Source: CAVPLU01 sp964601325
Lineage (GTDB): Archaea; Thermoproteota; Bathyarchaeia; 40CM-2-53-6
Reading direction: 5' to 3'
NCBI GenBank assembly: GCA_964601325.1
Contig: CAZRNA010000004.1
Location: forward strand, 1-64,000
DNA length: 64,000 nucleotides
Shown: positions 37,704 through 45,527 of the stretch, piece after piece
Numbering within the stretch: the first letter of the stretch is position 1
How the letters are laid out: the number at the start of each line of letters is the position of its first letter
Made by a program: the position numbers and the translations under genes
Notes under the pieces: model-generated
What the model saw: the letters and a program-made list of their open reading frames with translations, nothing else
The model's database searches: none
What the model was told of the DNA's origin: nothing

Positions 37704-38537
37704 ATGAGCGAGAGACTAGTTTCCGCCGTCCAACCTGAATCTGTTGAAGGTGTCCAATACCACATCTCAGCGAAGCGAGGGCAGGTAGGTCGCTACGTCT
37801 TCCTGCCTGGTGATCCAGATCGTGTGCCGAAGATAGCCAAGTTCTGGGATTCTGCCCATGAAGTGTCTTCGCACAGAGAGTACAGAATATGGTCTGGAAT
37901 GATTGACGGAACGATGGTGTCTGCGTGCTCTACCGGTATCGGTTGTCCAGCCGCAGCCATCGCAGTCGAGGAGCTAAGCAGGATTGGCGCAAACACATTC
38001 ATTCGAGTCGGTTCGTGTGGCTCGTTAGTGCCCGACCTCGATTGCGGAGACCTTGCCATTTCCACGGCTGCTGTTCGTCTCGACGGTACTAGCAGACAGT
38101 ACGTCATGGCTGAGTATCCCGCTGCAGCGAGCTACGATGTTGTCCTCGCGCTGGTTGAAGCTGCCGAGAAACTGGGAAAGAAGTATCGCGCAGGGTACAC
38201 GGCGTCGACTGACAGCTTCTATGTTGGTCAAGGCCGTCGCGGCGTTGAAGGTTATCTGCCTCCGGACGCCGAGAAACTTGTTGAGAGGCTTCAACAACAG
38301 CACGTAGTCACAATGGAAATGGAAGCTTCCGCAATCTTCACGCTCGCAGGAATCTATGGGTTCCGCAGTGGCTGTGTCCTTGCAGTGTACGCTAACAGGG
38401 CCACTAACAAATTCGAAGTCAGAGGGGAAGAGGACGCATGCAAAGTTGCTGTGGAAGCTGTTCGTATCCTGATCAAATGGGATTCAGATCGGCAGAAAGC
38501 CGGGAGAAGACACTGGTCACCAAGTCTTAGCTACTGA
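37704..38537 (+). CDS. udp: Uridine phosphorylase
   Basis: 277 residues. Phosphorylase of the PNP/UDP family that splits uridine into uracil and ribose-1-phosphate. Diagnostic motifs: YVFLPGDPDRVPKIA near residue 30, ACSTGIGCPAAAIAVEEL, FIRVGSCGSLVPDL (phosphate loop), and the nucleoside site EMEASAIFTLAG. The open frame extends to 37611, but a TATA-like CTTTATG near 37663 makes ATG 37704 the better start. It sits on the other side of the NrdD-like gene from the nucleoside importer. Confidence 0.9.
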   Translation: MSERLVSAVQPESVEGVQYHISAKRGQVGRYVFLPGDPDRVPKIAKFWDSAHEVSSHREYRIWSGMIDGTMVSACSTGIGCPAAAIAVEELSRIGANTFIRVGSCGSLVPDLDCGDLAISTAAVRLDGTSRQYVMAEYPAAASYDVVLALVEAAEKLGKKYRAGYTASTDSFYVGQGRRGVEGYLPPDAEKLVERLQQQHVVTMEMEASAIFTLAGIYGFRSGCVLAVYANRATNKFEVRGEEDACKVAVEAVRILIKWDSDRQKAGRRHWSPSLSY

Positions 38538-38561
38538 TGTGCGACTCGCTTTGATGACGTT

Positions 38562-39224
38562 CTATTCTCTCCGGTACGAGTCCGGCCATATGATCTGTTT
38601 CAACTGGTAGAGGCTCCTGAGCCTATAATCTGGTTCAACCTTGAGCTCGGACTGTGCCGCAACCGGTTGTAACACAAGAGCGGTTTGAGCGCCTGCTGCT
38701 CGTCCCGCTTCGATATCGTACCTGCTGTCTCCAACGTAGATGCTTTCCTTCGGGGCTACTCCGAGCTTCTTGATTGCGGACGTGACAAGCGCCGGGTCCG
38801 GCTTGCCTTGTTCAACTTCGTTGATTCCAGTTATTGCGTCGAGCAGTGCGTCCATTCCGAAATACTTGACTATCTTCAATATTCTGTCGGTGCTGTTCGA
38901 TGAGGCGACTGCTGACCTCACTCCCCGGGCTTTCATGATTCGGAGCATCCCCAGCGCTCCGTATCGTGGTTTCACCTCCAGGCGCCATCTATTCTCAAAG
39001 AGCTGACCTTTGAGCTCGACAAGTTTACCTATGGTCTGCTCGCCATGGTTTGAGAGAAGTTGTCTGGCGATATCAACGGTCCTCAAACCAAGTCTGTCGA
39101 TCACTTCTTGGTCCCGAAATTCCAAACCAAGTATCTTTAGTGCGCCTCGCCACGATTGAAGGTGAACCCAATTCGAACCGATCAATGTCCCATCGAGGTC
39201 AAAAATGACGGCTTTGACATTCAT
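38562..39224 (-). CDS. HAD-superfamily phosphatase (PGP/GPH-like)
   Basis: 220 residues with the haloacid-dehalogenase motifs: motif I IFDLDGTLIGS at the N-terminus (nucleophile Asp about residue 9), motif II VASSNST, motif III lysine in GKPDP and motif IV YVGDSRYDIEAG. Similar to phosphoglycolate phosphatase and pyrophosphatase PpaX; substrate not determinable. ATG 39224 places the nucleophile at the normal distance. Convergent with uridine phosphorylase. Confidence 0.88.
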   Translation of the reverse strand: MNVKAVIFDLDGTLIGSNWVHLQSWRGALKILGLEFRDQEVIDRLGLRTVDIARQLLSNHGEQTIGKLVELKGQLFENRWRLEVKPRYGALGMLRIMKARGVRSAVASSNSTDRILKIVKYFGMDALLDAITGINEVEQGKPDPALVTSAIKKLGVAPKESIYVGDSRYDIEAGRAAGAQTALVLQPVAAQSELKVEPDYRLRSLYQLKQIIWPDSYRRE

Positions 39225-39319
39225 CCTGCTCGCACACGCGCTTCCGTTTGGCTCTAGGGGGTACGACACGGAGCAATGCTATATCGTCATATCTCAGTAG
39301 AGCTTCACCGAGCAAAGAA

Positions 39320-39326
39320 CTTAAAG
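39320..39326 (+). promoter_or_regulatory. TATA box for tRNA-Glu
   Basis: CTTAAAG centred about 30 bases before the tRNA 5' end, the standard distance for an archaeal tRNA promoter. Confidence 0.55.
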
Positions 39327-39375
39327 ACTCATTCGCTCGCTTTCGCCGTGGTGCTCCGGTGGTGTAGCCCGGTTA

Positions 39376-39389
39376 GCGCTGAGGCCGAG
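39376..39389 (+). other. 14-nt intron in the tRNA-Glu D loop
   Basis: Falls between tRNA positions 20b and 21. Central helix CGGU (39370-39373) with GCCG (39384-39387), 3-nt bulges TAG and AGA, cut between bulge bases 2 and 3. Only one clear pair (C39377-G39383) closes the intron loop, so this is a relaxed bulge-helix-loop motif. Removing it gives the expected GGTTAAGCAT D-loop/stem sequence. Confidence 0.75.
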
Positions 39390-39403
39390 AGCATAGCGGC
39401 CTT

Positions 39404-39430
39404 ATCCGTTGGCGAGTCAGCGGAGGCCAC
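39404..39430 (+). other. 27-nt intron in the tRNA-Glu anticodon loop
   Basis: Central helix GGCC (39398-39401) with GGCC (39425-39428), bulges TTA (39402-39404) and ACT (39429-39431), inner helix TCCG (39405-39408) with CGGA (39421-39424), extended by T-G, T-A and G-C pairs. Cutting between bulge bases 2 and 3 places it between positions 34 and 35 and yields anticodon UUC. A cut one base earlier would give CUC but fits the bulges less well. Confidence 0.85.
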
Positions 39431-39449
39431 TCGAGCCGTTGATCGCGGG

Positions 39450-39474
39450 AGATCGTTCGCAGACGATCCGCGAA
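39450..39474 (+). other. 25-nt intron at the start of the tRNA-Glu T loop
   Basis: Central helix CGCG (39444-39447) with CGCG (39469-39472), 3-nt bulges GGA (39448-39450) and AAT (39473-39475), and a perfect 6-bp inner helix GATCGT/ACGATC (39451-39456 with 39463-39468). Insertion point 53/54. Its removal brings GCGGG next to TTCGAA. Confidence 0.9.
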
Positions 39475-39480
39475 TTCGAA

Positions 39481-39504
39481 AACGAGGTGGCCCCTCGTCG
39501 CGAG
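39481..39504 (+). other. 24-nt intron near the end of the tRNA-Glu T loop
   Basis: Insertion point 59/60. Inner helix ACGAGG/CCTCGT (39482-39487 with 39493-39498, 6 bp), bulges AAA (39479-39481) and AGT (39503-39505), central helix UUCG with CGCG having one U-C mismatch, outer helix the T stem itself. The outer helix is contiguous only after the 25-nt intron is removed, so splicing is probably ordered. The exon between the two T-arm introns is six nucleotides. Confidence 0.75.
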
Positions 39505-39567
39505 TCCCGCCCGGAGCACCAACAAACCTCAAAGCGACCGGCAGTCAAACAGGCTTGTAGAACGGAG

Positions 39568-40251
39568 ATGCAGTCAGTGAGACTTCAGGAACTGAACCTG
39601 ACAGAGCGCATAAGAATCGAGGACTCGGATGCGCTCATCATAGTCGATATGCAGAACGATTTCATGCCATCCGGTGCTCTTGCTGTCAGGGGCGGAAACG
39701 AGATAGTTGCTAAGATAAATCGTCTTGCCGAAGTATTCCATTCTAAGGACAGGCTCGTTGTTATGACGCAGGACTGGCATCCTCCGAACCATCTTTCGTT
39801 CGCCAGCACCCACGGCATGAAACCATACGCTCTTTACGAGTCCAATGGGATAGGCCCGGTCCTGTGGCCCGATCACTGTATTCAGGGAACGAGAGGAGCG
39901 GGTTTTCATCCCCAAATTCAGGCCAGACTGGCAAAGGCCATTATCCGGAAGGGATACCATGTGGCGGTGGACAGCTACTCAACATTCATTGAGAATGACA
40001 AGAAAACGTACACTGGTCTCTCAGGATATCTGAATGCGCTTGGAAAGAAGCGTATCTTCCTGTGTGGACTTGCGTTGGACTACTGCGTCTATCACTCAGC
40101 CGTGGACGGCCGGGATTTGGGGTTCGACGTAGTTGTGCCCATAGATCTCACAAAAGCTATCGACTCGCCCCCAGGTCGACTGTCTGACACGTTGGAAATC
40201 ATGGCTGAGAGACAAATCGAATTCGTCGGGTCGACTGGCATCGTGACTTGA
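39568..40251 (+). CDS. pncA: Nicotinamidase/pyrazinamidase
   Basis: 227 residues. Hydrolyses nicotinamide to nicotinate for NAD salvage. The catalytic triad region is complete: Asp in IIVDMQNDF near residue 24, Lys near the conserved IIRKGYHVAVDSYS segment, and the nucleophile Cys in CGLALDYCVYHSA near residue 171. Metal ligands appear in the QDWHPPNHLSF motif. The open frame extends upstream through the tRNA gene, but ATG 39568 is the start after the tRNA 3' end. Confidence 0.95.
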   Translation: MQSVRLQELNLTERIRIEDSDALIIVDMQNDFMPSGALAVRGGNEIVAKINRLAEVFHSKDRLVVMTQDWHPPNHLSFASTHGMKPYALYESNGIGPVLWPDHCIQGTRGAGFHPQIQARLAKAIIRKGYHVAVDSYSTFIENDKKTYTGLSGYLNALGKKRIFLCGLALDYCVYHSAVDGRDLGFDVVVPIDLTKAIDSPPGRLSDTLEIMAERQIEFVGSTGIVT

Positions 40252-40362
40252 CTCGTTGGATATCATGCGAGTGAGTTGTTTCGAATACTGTGCGAATGCT
40301 TCGAGCGTGTGGGCGTTTGAGAGCGTCAAGTTTCCGTTTGCGCGTGCGCTGCCCGAGGAACC

Positions 40363-40372
40363 AATAAATATG
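40363..40372 (+). promoter_or_regulatory. TATA box for the L44e-S27e-aIF2a-Nop10 operon
   Basis: AATAAATATG about 30-40 bases before the L44e starts (GTG 40396 or ATG 40405); consistent with a short leader. Confidence 0.6.
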
Positions 40373-40404
40373 ACGCGGGGTTGGGTTAGGGCCGCGTGAC
40401 TTCC

Positions 40405-40683
40405 ATGAAGTTTCCGAAGGCGATTACAACCTATTGCCCGAAATGCAAGGTTCACACAGAGCATGGCGTATCAGTCTACAAGAAAGGCAAGGAGCGTACG
40501 CTCTCAGCCGGTGCTAGGCGTCACGAGCGAGAGAAACACGGCTATGGTGGTCAGAAGTGGCCTGAACTGAAACGGACAGCCAAGACTACGAAGAAGCAAG
40601 TACTCCGCCTCACATGCAGGAAATGCAACCAAACAGTCTTCAGACTCGGGATACGCCTTCGCAAACTCGAAGTCGGAGCGTGA
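40405..40683 (+). CDS. rpl44e: 50S ribosomal protein L44e
   Basis: 92 residues. The eL42/L44e zinc-binding protein of the archaeal large subunit: N-terminal MKFPKAITTYCPKCKVHTEH and C-terminal LTCRKCNQTVFR pairs bind one zinc, with the basic RHEREKHGYGGQKWPELKR loop between. ATG 40405 matches the usual start; GTG 40396 would add three residues. First gene of a conserved archaeal translation operon. Confidence 0.96.
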   Translation: MKFPKAITTYCPKCKVHTEHGVSVYKKGKERTLSAGARRHEREKHGYGGQKWPELKRTAKTTKKQVLRLTCRKCNQTVFRLGIRLRKLEVGA

Positions 40684-40691
40684 AATCGAGC

Positions 40692-40886
40692 ATGGTCAAG
40701 AAAGAACCTATTCCCAAGCCCGGCAGCAACTTTCTGAAAGTGAAATGCACAAAATGCGGCAACGAACAGGTGGTGTTTGACCGAGCTGCCGTGCAGGTGA
40801 AGTGCAACGTCTGCGAAGACGTGCTCCTCGAGACACAAGGGGGAAAGGCGAAGATCAAAGGCGAGGTCACGCAGGTACTCGGCTGA
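40692..40886 (+). CDS. rps27e: 30S ribosomal protein S27e
   Basis: 64 residues with a zinc ribbon CTKCGNEQVVFDRAAVQVKCNVC, typical eS27. It starts nine bases after the L44e stop, in the order L44e-S27e-aIF2-alpha-Nop10 conserved among archaea. An upstream frame to 40614 is a shadow of L44e. Confidence 0.95.
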   Translation: MVKKEPIPKPGSNFLKVKCTKCGNEQVVFDRAAVQVKCNVCEDVLLETQGGKAKIKGEVTQVLG

Positions 40887-40912
40887 CCTCTCCGCAGCAG
40901 GAGTCAAGCATC

Positions 40913-41692
40913 ATGTCTGCTCCCAGTTACCCTGACGTCGGGGATCTCGCAATCGCCACTGTAAAGCGAGTCGTCGACTACGGTGCTTACGTGAGGCTGG
41001 ATGAGTACGAAGGGATTGAGGGGCTTGTTCACATCTCTGAGATCTCGACCACCTGGGTCAAACATATTCGCGAGCATGTTCGTGAGGGACAGAAGCTTGT
41101 CCTCAAGGTTCTACGTGTAGATCGCGAACGTGCCCAAGTTGACCTGTCACTTCGCCGGGTTACGGGCCGGGAAAAGACAGACAAGATGCTTGAATGGAAG
41201 AGGAGCAAGAAAGCAGATTCAATCATCAAGGGCGCAGGTGAACGTCTGAAGGCTGACGCCGAGACAACCGAAAAGATGCGTATTCTCCTGTACGAGAAGT
41301 TGGAGAACCCCTACGAGACGTTTCAGGAATCCGTAGAGGAGGGCGATGGAGTCTTCTCGAAGCTGGCTATAGCACCAGAATGGGCAGCCGCGCTTGCAGA
41401 AGTGGCGAAAAGCAAGGTCAAACTCGAGAAAGCATCACTGACAGCGACAGTCGAGCTCACCTGCAGGGCGCCGGAAGGAATGGAAGCAATCCGAACCGCG
41501 TTGTCCAACGCAAAGAAAGTCAAGAAGCCCAGGGGAGCGACGGTCCGAATCTACGCGATCGGTGCACCGAAGTATAGGATCGAAGCAACCACGCGAGAGT
41601 ACTCCGAGGCAGAGGCGCTGCTCAATTCGGCAGTTGATGAGGCCACAAGCACGTTGAAAAGCGCTGGTGGCGAAGGACGCAGAGTCAGTTGA
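40913..41692 (+). CDS. Translation initiation factor aIF2 alpha subunit
   Basis: 259 residues. The N-terminal S1 OB fold runs to about residue 85 (GDLAIATVKRVVDYGAYVRLDEYEGIEGLVHISEIS), then the helical domain, then the alpha/beta domain 3 that binds aIF2-gamma. aIF2 brings initiator tRNA to the ribosome. ATG 40913 matches the S1 start. Its stop overlaps the TTG start of nop10. Confidence 0.95.
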   Translation: MSAPSYPDVGDLAIATVKRVVDYGAYVRLDEYEGIEGLVHISEISTTWVKHIREHVREGQKLVLKVLRVDRERAQVDLSLRRVTGREKTDKMLEWKRSKKADSIIKGAGERLKADAETTEKMRILLYEKLENPYETFQESVEEGDGVFSKLAIAPEWAAALAEVAKSKVKLEKASLTATVELTCRAPEGMEAIRTALSNAKKVKKPRGATVRIYAIGAPKYRIEATTREYSEAEALLNSAVDEATSTLKSAGGEGRRVS

Positions 41693-41853
41693 AATGGCAG
41701 ATACGTCGATGCGTGAGATGCAGTCGCTACACCCTCAAGGAGAAATGCCCTGACTGTAACGGGGAGACCGTTATCGCCCATCCGCCCAAGTTCTCTCCGA
41801 CAGACAAGTATGCGAGGTTACGACAGCCAGCGGACGCTGGGCTAGACACGTAA
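41689..41853 (+). CDS. nop10: H/ACA RNP protein Nop10
   Basis: 54 residues, too short for a default frame search. The zinc ribbon CVRCSRYTLKEKCPDCNG and the following conserved peptide HPPKFSPTDKYARLR are the Nop10 family signature. Nop10 supports Cbf5 in pseudouridine-guide RNPs. The TTG at 41689 overlaps the aIF2-alpha stop codon (TTGA), the usual archaeal coupling of these two genes. Confidence 0.95.
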   Translation: MKWQIRRCVRCSRYTLKEKCPDCNGETVIAHPPKFSPTDKYARLRQPADAGLDT

Positions 41854-41875
41854 CGATCTCACCTAGACCGGTATG

Positions 41876-44644
41876 CTAGGGCTTCACGTACACTATGACT
41901 GTGTTGCTAGTTGCGGGCCCGTAGTTGCCGGAGCCCGAATAGGTTGCTTTCACGTAGTACGTTCCAGCGGTAATCGGATGCCATGCCAAATCGAATGTAC
42001 CGCCCTTAGGTTCGACTGGGTCGAGTTTGCTCCAGGTCATGTTATTCAGACTGTATTGCGCTGTCAACGTGCCGTTCGAGAGCTTCTGGGACAGTCTCAT
42101 TGAGATCGTTGCATTCTGTCCCAACGTTACATTGTAAGTCGAGAGCGATATCGTCAACGTGACCGGTATAGTTTGAACGAACACTTGCACAGAGTTGCTT
42201 ACGCCTGCTCGGGTCTCTCCTATTACCCCCTGCCAGTGTGCGCTCAAGGTGTGATTGCCGGTGCCTGGCGTCCAGTCATAGCTGAACTTGCCATCTGACA
42301 CGGGAACATATGCGACGAGCTGCAGCCCTGTTTCTACTGTCACAAGGTCTGCGAGAGCTATCGTGCCATTCGCGTAAGGTTTGCCATCGCTGTCCGCGAC
42401 GGTTCCTTTGATGCTGACGCTCTCTCCGAAGTTCACTGTGTTCTTGTCGACGTTGAGTGTTATCACCGTTGTCTTAGGGTATAGCACCTTGTAAACTAGG
42501 ACGAAGTTGTTCGATGATGTGAACACGTTGTCAAAATAGTCCGAGGTTGCTTGAGAGATCTTGACACCTGTGTTCATCATGAATCCCAAGACCGAGTTGT
42601 CGTTGAGGTTCTGCCCAGACGAGATTGTGTCGTTGGAGATGATCTTGTTGCCACTCTCCAATATCCGATAGTAGGTGACTGTAGTACTGGAACCACCAGT
42701 GGAACTAGTGGTAGCAGAGGTCTTCTGTTGAAAGAGAATCGTTTGGTCGCCATAGCTGGTTTCATTGGCGATCTGCACCATCCAATACCATTTCCCATCC
42801 TCGCCAGCGCCGAGGAAACTCGGGTTGCTTGAGCTTTGCGTACGCGCGTACGTGACAAATACTACAACATAGTCCACATTGTACTTCTGCATCATCGGAA
42901 CTGCAGTCGTTTCATTTCTCATGAACATTTGTGCGATCATTGCGATCTGAGTCGTGTTCTGTGTCCCGTTGTCGGCCAAGGTCTTGCGGTCGGCGAGCGC
43001 GGTGATCCAGTAACCATAGTCCCACCAAGCCATTACGACGGACGATTGCGGTGTGTTGTCGTGAAGCCACGCAAGGGCTTCAAGCCAGTCTTGGTACTTG
43101 GTTCCCTCGCTAGGCACCACTGGTATGCTGGATGTTGCGATGGTCGCCGGTGCATACGCTGCTGCAACTGCCTTCGAGAAAGCCGGTACGATTGCGATTA
43201 TTAGAATCAGGAGTACCGCTAAACCAAATTCTCTGCCGATCCTAACGAGTCCCGGTATCTTCCGTTTCGGAAATATCACGGCCTGACGGAGTATGTCAAC
43301 GGCGGGTTTGGCCATCTCAACAGTAGCAATCGCCGCAAGAATGGAAAAGGTCGGCGCCAATAATAGTGTCAGTCGAACGAGAGACCCCGAGAAGTAGAGC
43401 GATGTAAGAGCGGCGATTGTGATGAAGATGTCTGTATCGCGAAATCGTCGAAGAACGAAGAAGAATCCAAAGAGGCCGAGGAAAGTGAGTGTATTGTATT
43501 CGTAGAAGAAGGATGCCCATGTGGCGGGCCTGTGTTCGGACACGCTCGCAACGATCGGCATGTCGAGCCTAGTGAACGGGTTAAGCGTTGACAGGAATTT
43601 GCCGCTTGGGAGCACCATTATCTTCAGCGTGACAAGAGCATATGCCAGCCCCACAAGGACGACTGATACGACAATGAGGGCGTAGGCACGGTGCCTCCAA
43701 GTCGGGAGTATACCGCCGGCTTCACGCGCAAGCAGAAGAATAAGGACGCCCGGAATGACCAAGAAGGTCAGGCTTGTTAGCGATCCGAATCCCACCTTCG
43801 GGATCGCAAGCGGTGCGAGGAATAGGAAGGCGCCGTACGTCACTGAATAGGAAAGCAAGAGCTGACGCGTGTACCTGCCAGCAACAACAAGAGCTGCGAC
43901 ATACAGCACTATCAAGTCCATAGGATAGTAGGAGGCTGCCCATGCTGCGGTCAAATAGAACAGCGATAGACCCGCAAGCACGGAATACCCGATCGTTCCT
44001 CTCATGCCTCGCCCCTTCTGATTTGCGCGAAGGAAAAAGAGGAAGACCAGAATCATCAGTAATATTCCAAGAGGTTCATGACGCAGAAAGCCCAGCGTAG
44101 TACGACTGATGTTGCTTGGATTAAGCGCCATGAACAATGCAGCCAACAGGCCCGCGCCACGTCCCCATAGGTCCTTCCCAAGGAAGTAGGAGGCTAACGA
44201 CGTAAGGGCACCAGCAACAACTGGAAACAACACCGCAACATCGAACACGGTGGTGTTTACCCCAATCGCTCGCAGAAACTCATAGACGGCTGCCACGGTG
44301 AATGCGACACCATACAAGTTGCCCTGAGCCATCGTCATTCCCCAAGGGTACCAACTCATCGTGTCGTGCCAGCTGAACCATGCGAGGAAACCGTTCTTCA
44401 CAATGTACTCGGACATTCGCCACTGGAGATACGGATCAAACTCTGACAAGTAGAAACCGAATCGGAGGGGCAGAAGACGAACTGCTAATGCCACCACGAA
44501 CATGAGCGACAGGACGAGGATCTCCAGAAGGCGTCCTCGTGAGATCGTGGAAGCCCCCTTGCGAATCGCACGCATTCTGCTTGCCAAGACCTCTCTGCCG
44601 ATGTATGGCCCAAGAGCGGATTGTAGTCGTTTGAAACGTGGCAA
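41876..44644 (-). CDS. aglB: Oligosaccharyltransferase AglB/STT3
   Basis: 922 residues. Transfers a lipid-linked glycan to asparagine on secreted proteins. About 13 hydrophobic segments fill residues 40 to 500; the first external loop has the LSEFDPYLQWRMSEY motif with a metal-binding Asp. The catalytic-domain motif WWDYGYW is near residue 540. After the soluble domain the last roughly 190 residues form two Ig-like beta repeats (YTVTLQ-type strands with GNHTLSAHW and GTYYVKATY endings), probably surface-exposed. TTG start close after a TATA-like CATAAAAAC. Alone, without other agl genes. Confidence 0.93.
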   Translation of the reverse strand: MPRFKRLQSALGPYIGREVLASRMRAIRKGASTISRGRLLEILVLSLMFVVALAVRLLPLRFGFYLSEFDPYLQWRMSEYIVKNGFLAWFSWHDTMSWYPWGMTMAQGNLYGVAFTVAAVYEFLRAIGVNTTVFDVAVLFPVVAGALTSLASYFLGKDLWGRGAGLLAALFMALNPSNISRTTLGFLRHEPLGILLMILVFLFFLRANQKGRGMRGTIGYSVLAGLSLFYLTAAWAASYYPMDLIVLYVAALVVAGRYTRQLLLSYSVTYGAFLFLAPLAIPKVGFGSLTSLTFLVIPGVLILLLAREAGGILPTWRHRAYALIVVSVVLVGLAYALVTLKIMVLPSGKFLSTLNPFTRLDMPIVASVSEHRPATWASFFYEYNTLTFLGLFGFFFVLRRFRDTDIFITIAALTSLYFSGSLVRLTLLLAPTFSILAAIATVEMAKPAVDILRQAVIFPKRKIPGLVRIGREFGLAVLLILIIAIVPAFSKAVAAAYAPATIATSSIPVVPSEGTKYQDWLEALAWLHDNTPQSSVVMAWWDYGYWITALADRKTLADNGTQNTTQIAMIAQMFMRNETTAVPMMQKYNVDYVVVFVTYARTQSSSNPSFLGAGEDGKWYWMVQIANETSYGDQTILFQQKTSATTSSTGGSSTTVTYYRILESGNKIISNDTISSGQNLNDNSVLGFMMNTGVKISQATSDYFDNVFTSSNNFVLVYKVLYPKTTVITLNVDKNTVNFGESVSIKGTVADSDGKPYANGTIALADLVTVETGLQLVAYVPVSDGKFSYDWTPGTGNHTLSAHWQGVIGETRAGVSNSVQVFVQTIPVTLTISLSTYNVTLGQNATISMRLSQKLSNGTLTAQYSLNNMTWSKLDPVEPKGGTFDLAWHPITAGTYYVKATYSGSGNYGPATSNTVIVYVKP

Positions 44645-44658
44645 CCTATTGCACCTTT

Positions 44659-44668
44659 GTTTTTATGC
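44659..44668 (-). promoter_or_regulatory. TATA box for aglB
   Basis: GCATAAAAAC on the minus strand about 20 bases before the TTG start of aglB, implying a nearly leaderless transcript. Confidence 0.45.
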
Positions 44669-44774
44669 GCCCACTGCCCGTACGAAGCACCATTGTCAAA
44701 CAGGGCGAGCAGTTAAAGTTTGCCCGAATATTAAGGCAGCTCAGCCGGGCTCCGTATGATCTGGTAGGCTCGCA

Positions 44775-45527
44775 CTATTTCATTCGGCTGAATGCGATCG
44801 ACCCGATCGCGATCATCACGGCTGCGAACCCGAGTAACACGACAAAGTCCATCATCACTGGAAAAGTTGACATGCCAAGCATCACCCCTCGCATCCCGTC
44901 AACGGCATAGGTGACTGGATTCAAAGTGGTAAACGCGCGAAGCCAAGATGGCAGGTTGTCTATCGGGAACAGAGCGCCGCTCAGAAAGAAGAGCGGAAAG
45001 ACGAGGAAGCTAACGATCAGGTTGAAACCCTCGGGACTTTCCATGAAGGATCCTATTATCAACCCAATACTCACGACTGCCGCAGCGAGGACAAGCATGA
45101 AGATTATCGTTTCTACGACCATTTGAACGCTGTAGGTGATCCCCAGGATTACTCCGAAAGCGAGCATCAAACTACCTTGAATCAACGCGTCTGTACAGCC
45201 GCCAAGGGTCTTCCCCGCGAAGATCGTCAGACGCGAAAGGGGAGCAACGAGCACTTCCTTGAAGAAATCGATCTTCTTGTCCCATACGATGTAGAGGCCG
45301 AAGAATATTGAAGAGAAAAGAATCGTCATCGTCAGTATGCCTGGGAAAATGAATACCTGATAGTTTGTTCCTCCTAGAGACACGCTGGATCCCAATCCTC
45401 CTCCAAAGACGACTATCCAGAGTAGTGGCGTGAAAAGGGAGGAGATAATTCTTGACTTCTCTCGAAGGAAGACTTTGAACTCACGATACCATAGAGCATA
45501 TAGTCCATCGAGCTCTGTCATCTTCAA
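44775..45527 (-). CDS. ABC-2 type transporter permease
   Basis: 250 residues with six hydrophobic segments typical of ABC-2 exporters. The conserved segment before the fifth helix (VFPLFFLSGALFPIDNLPSW) is the ABC-2 signature region. It forms an exporter with the ATPase encoded just upstream in the same operon (overlapping by four bases); drug or lipid export is the general family role. Substrate unknown. Confidence 0.9.
   Translation of the reverse strand: MKMTELDGLYALWYREFKVFLREKSRIISSLFTPLLWIVVFGGGLGSSVSLGGTNYQVFIFPGILTMTILFSSIFFGLYIVWDKKIDFFKEVLVAPLSRLTIFAGKTLGGCTDALIQGSLMLAFGVILGITYSVQMVVETIIFMLVLAAAVVSIGLIIGSFMESPEGFNLIVSFLVFPLFFLSGALFPIDNLPSWLRAFTTLNPVTYAVDGMRGVMLGMSTFPVMMDFVVLLGFAAVMIAIGSIAFSRMK

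Larger units (their letters stand above)
39353..39521 (+). tRNA. tRNA-Glu(UUC) interrupted by four introns
   Basis: Exons 39353-39375, 39390-39403, 39431-39449, 39475-39480 and 39505-39521 join to a 79-nt tRNA with CCA encoded at 39519-39521. All stems pair: acceptor GCTCCGG/CCGGAGC (7 bp); D stem GTGT/GCAT with G-U ends; anticodon stem GCGGC/GCCGU; T stem GCGGG/CCCGC with loop TTCGAAT. The anticodon loop CUUUCGA is the usual archaeal tRNA-Glu form. Removal of the introns is needed for every arm except the acceptor. A protein frame crosses the gene but its nicotinamidase part begins only at 39568. Confidence 0.9.

Noticed and set aside
39402..39430. Anticodon CUC for the tRNA (intron 39403-39429)
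   Set aside because: Possible by sequence, but the bulge and helix positions fit the cut that gives UUC better.
39409..39567. N-terminal extension of the nicotinamidase
   Set aside because: This part overlaps the tRNA-Glu gene, is low in family similarity, and ATG 39568 gives a normal-length enzyme.
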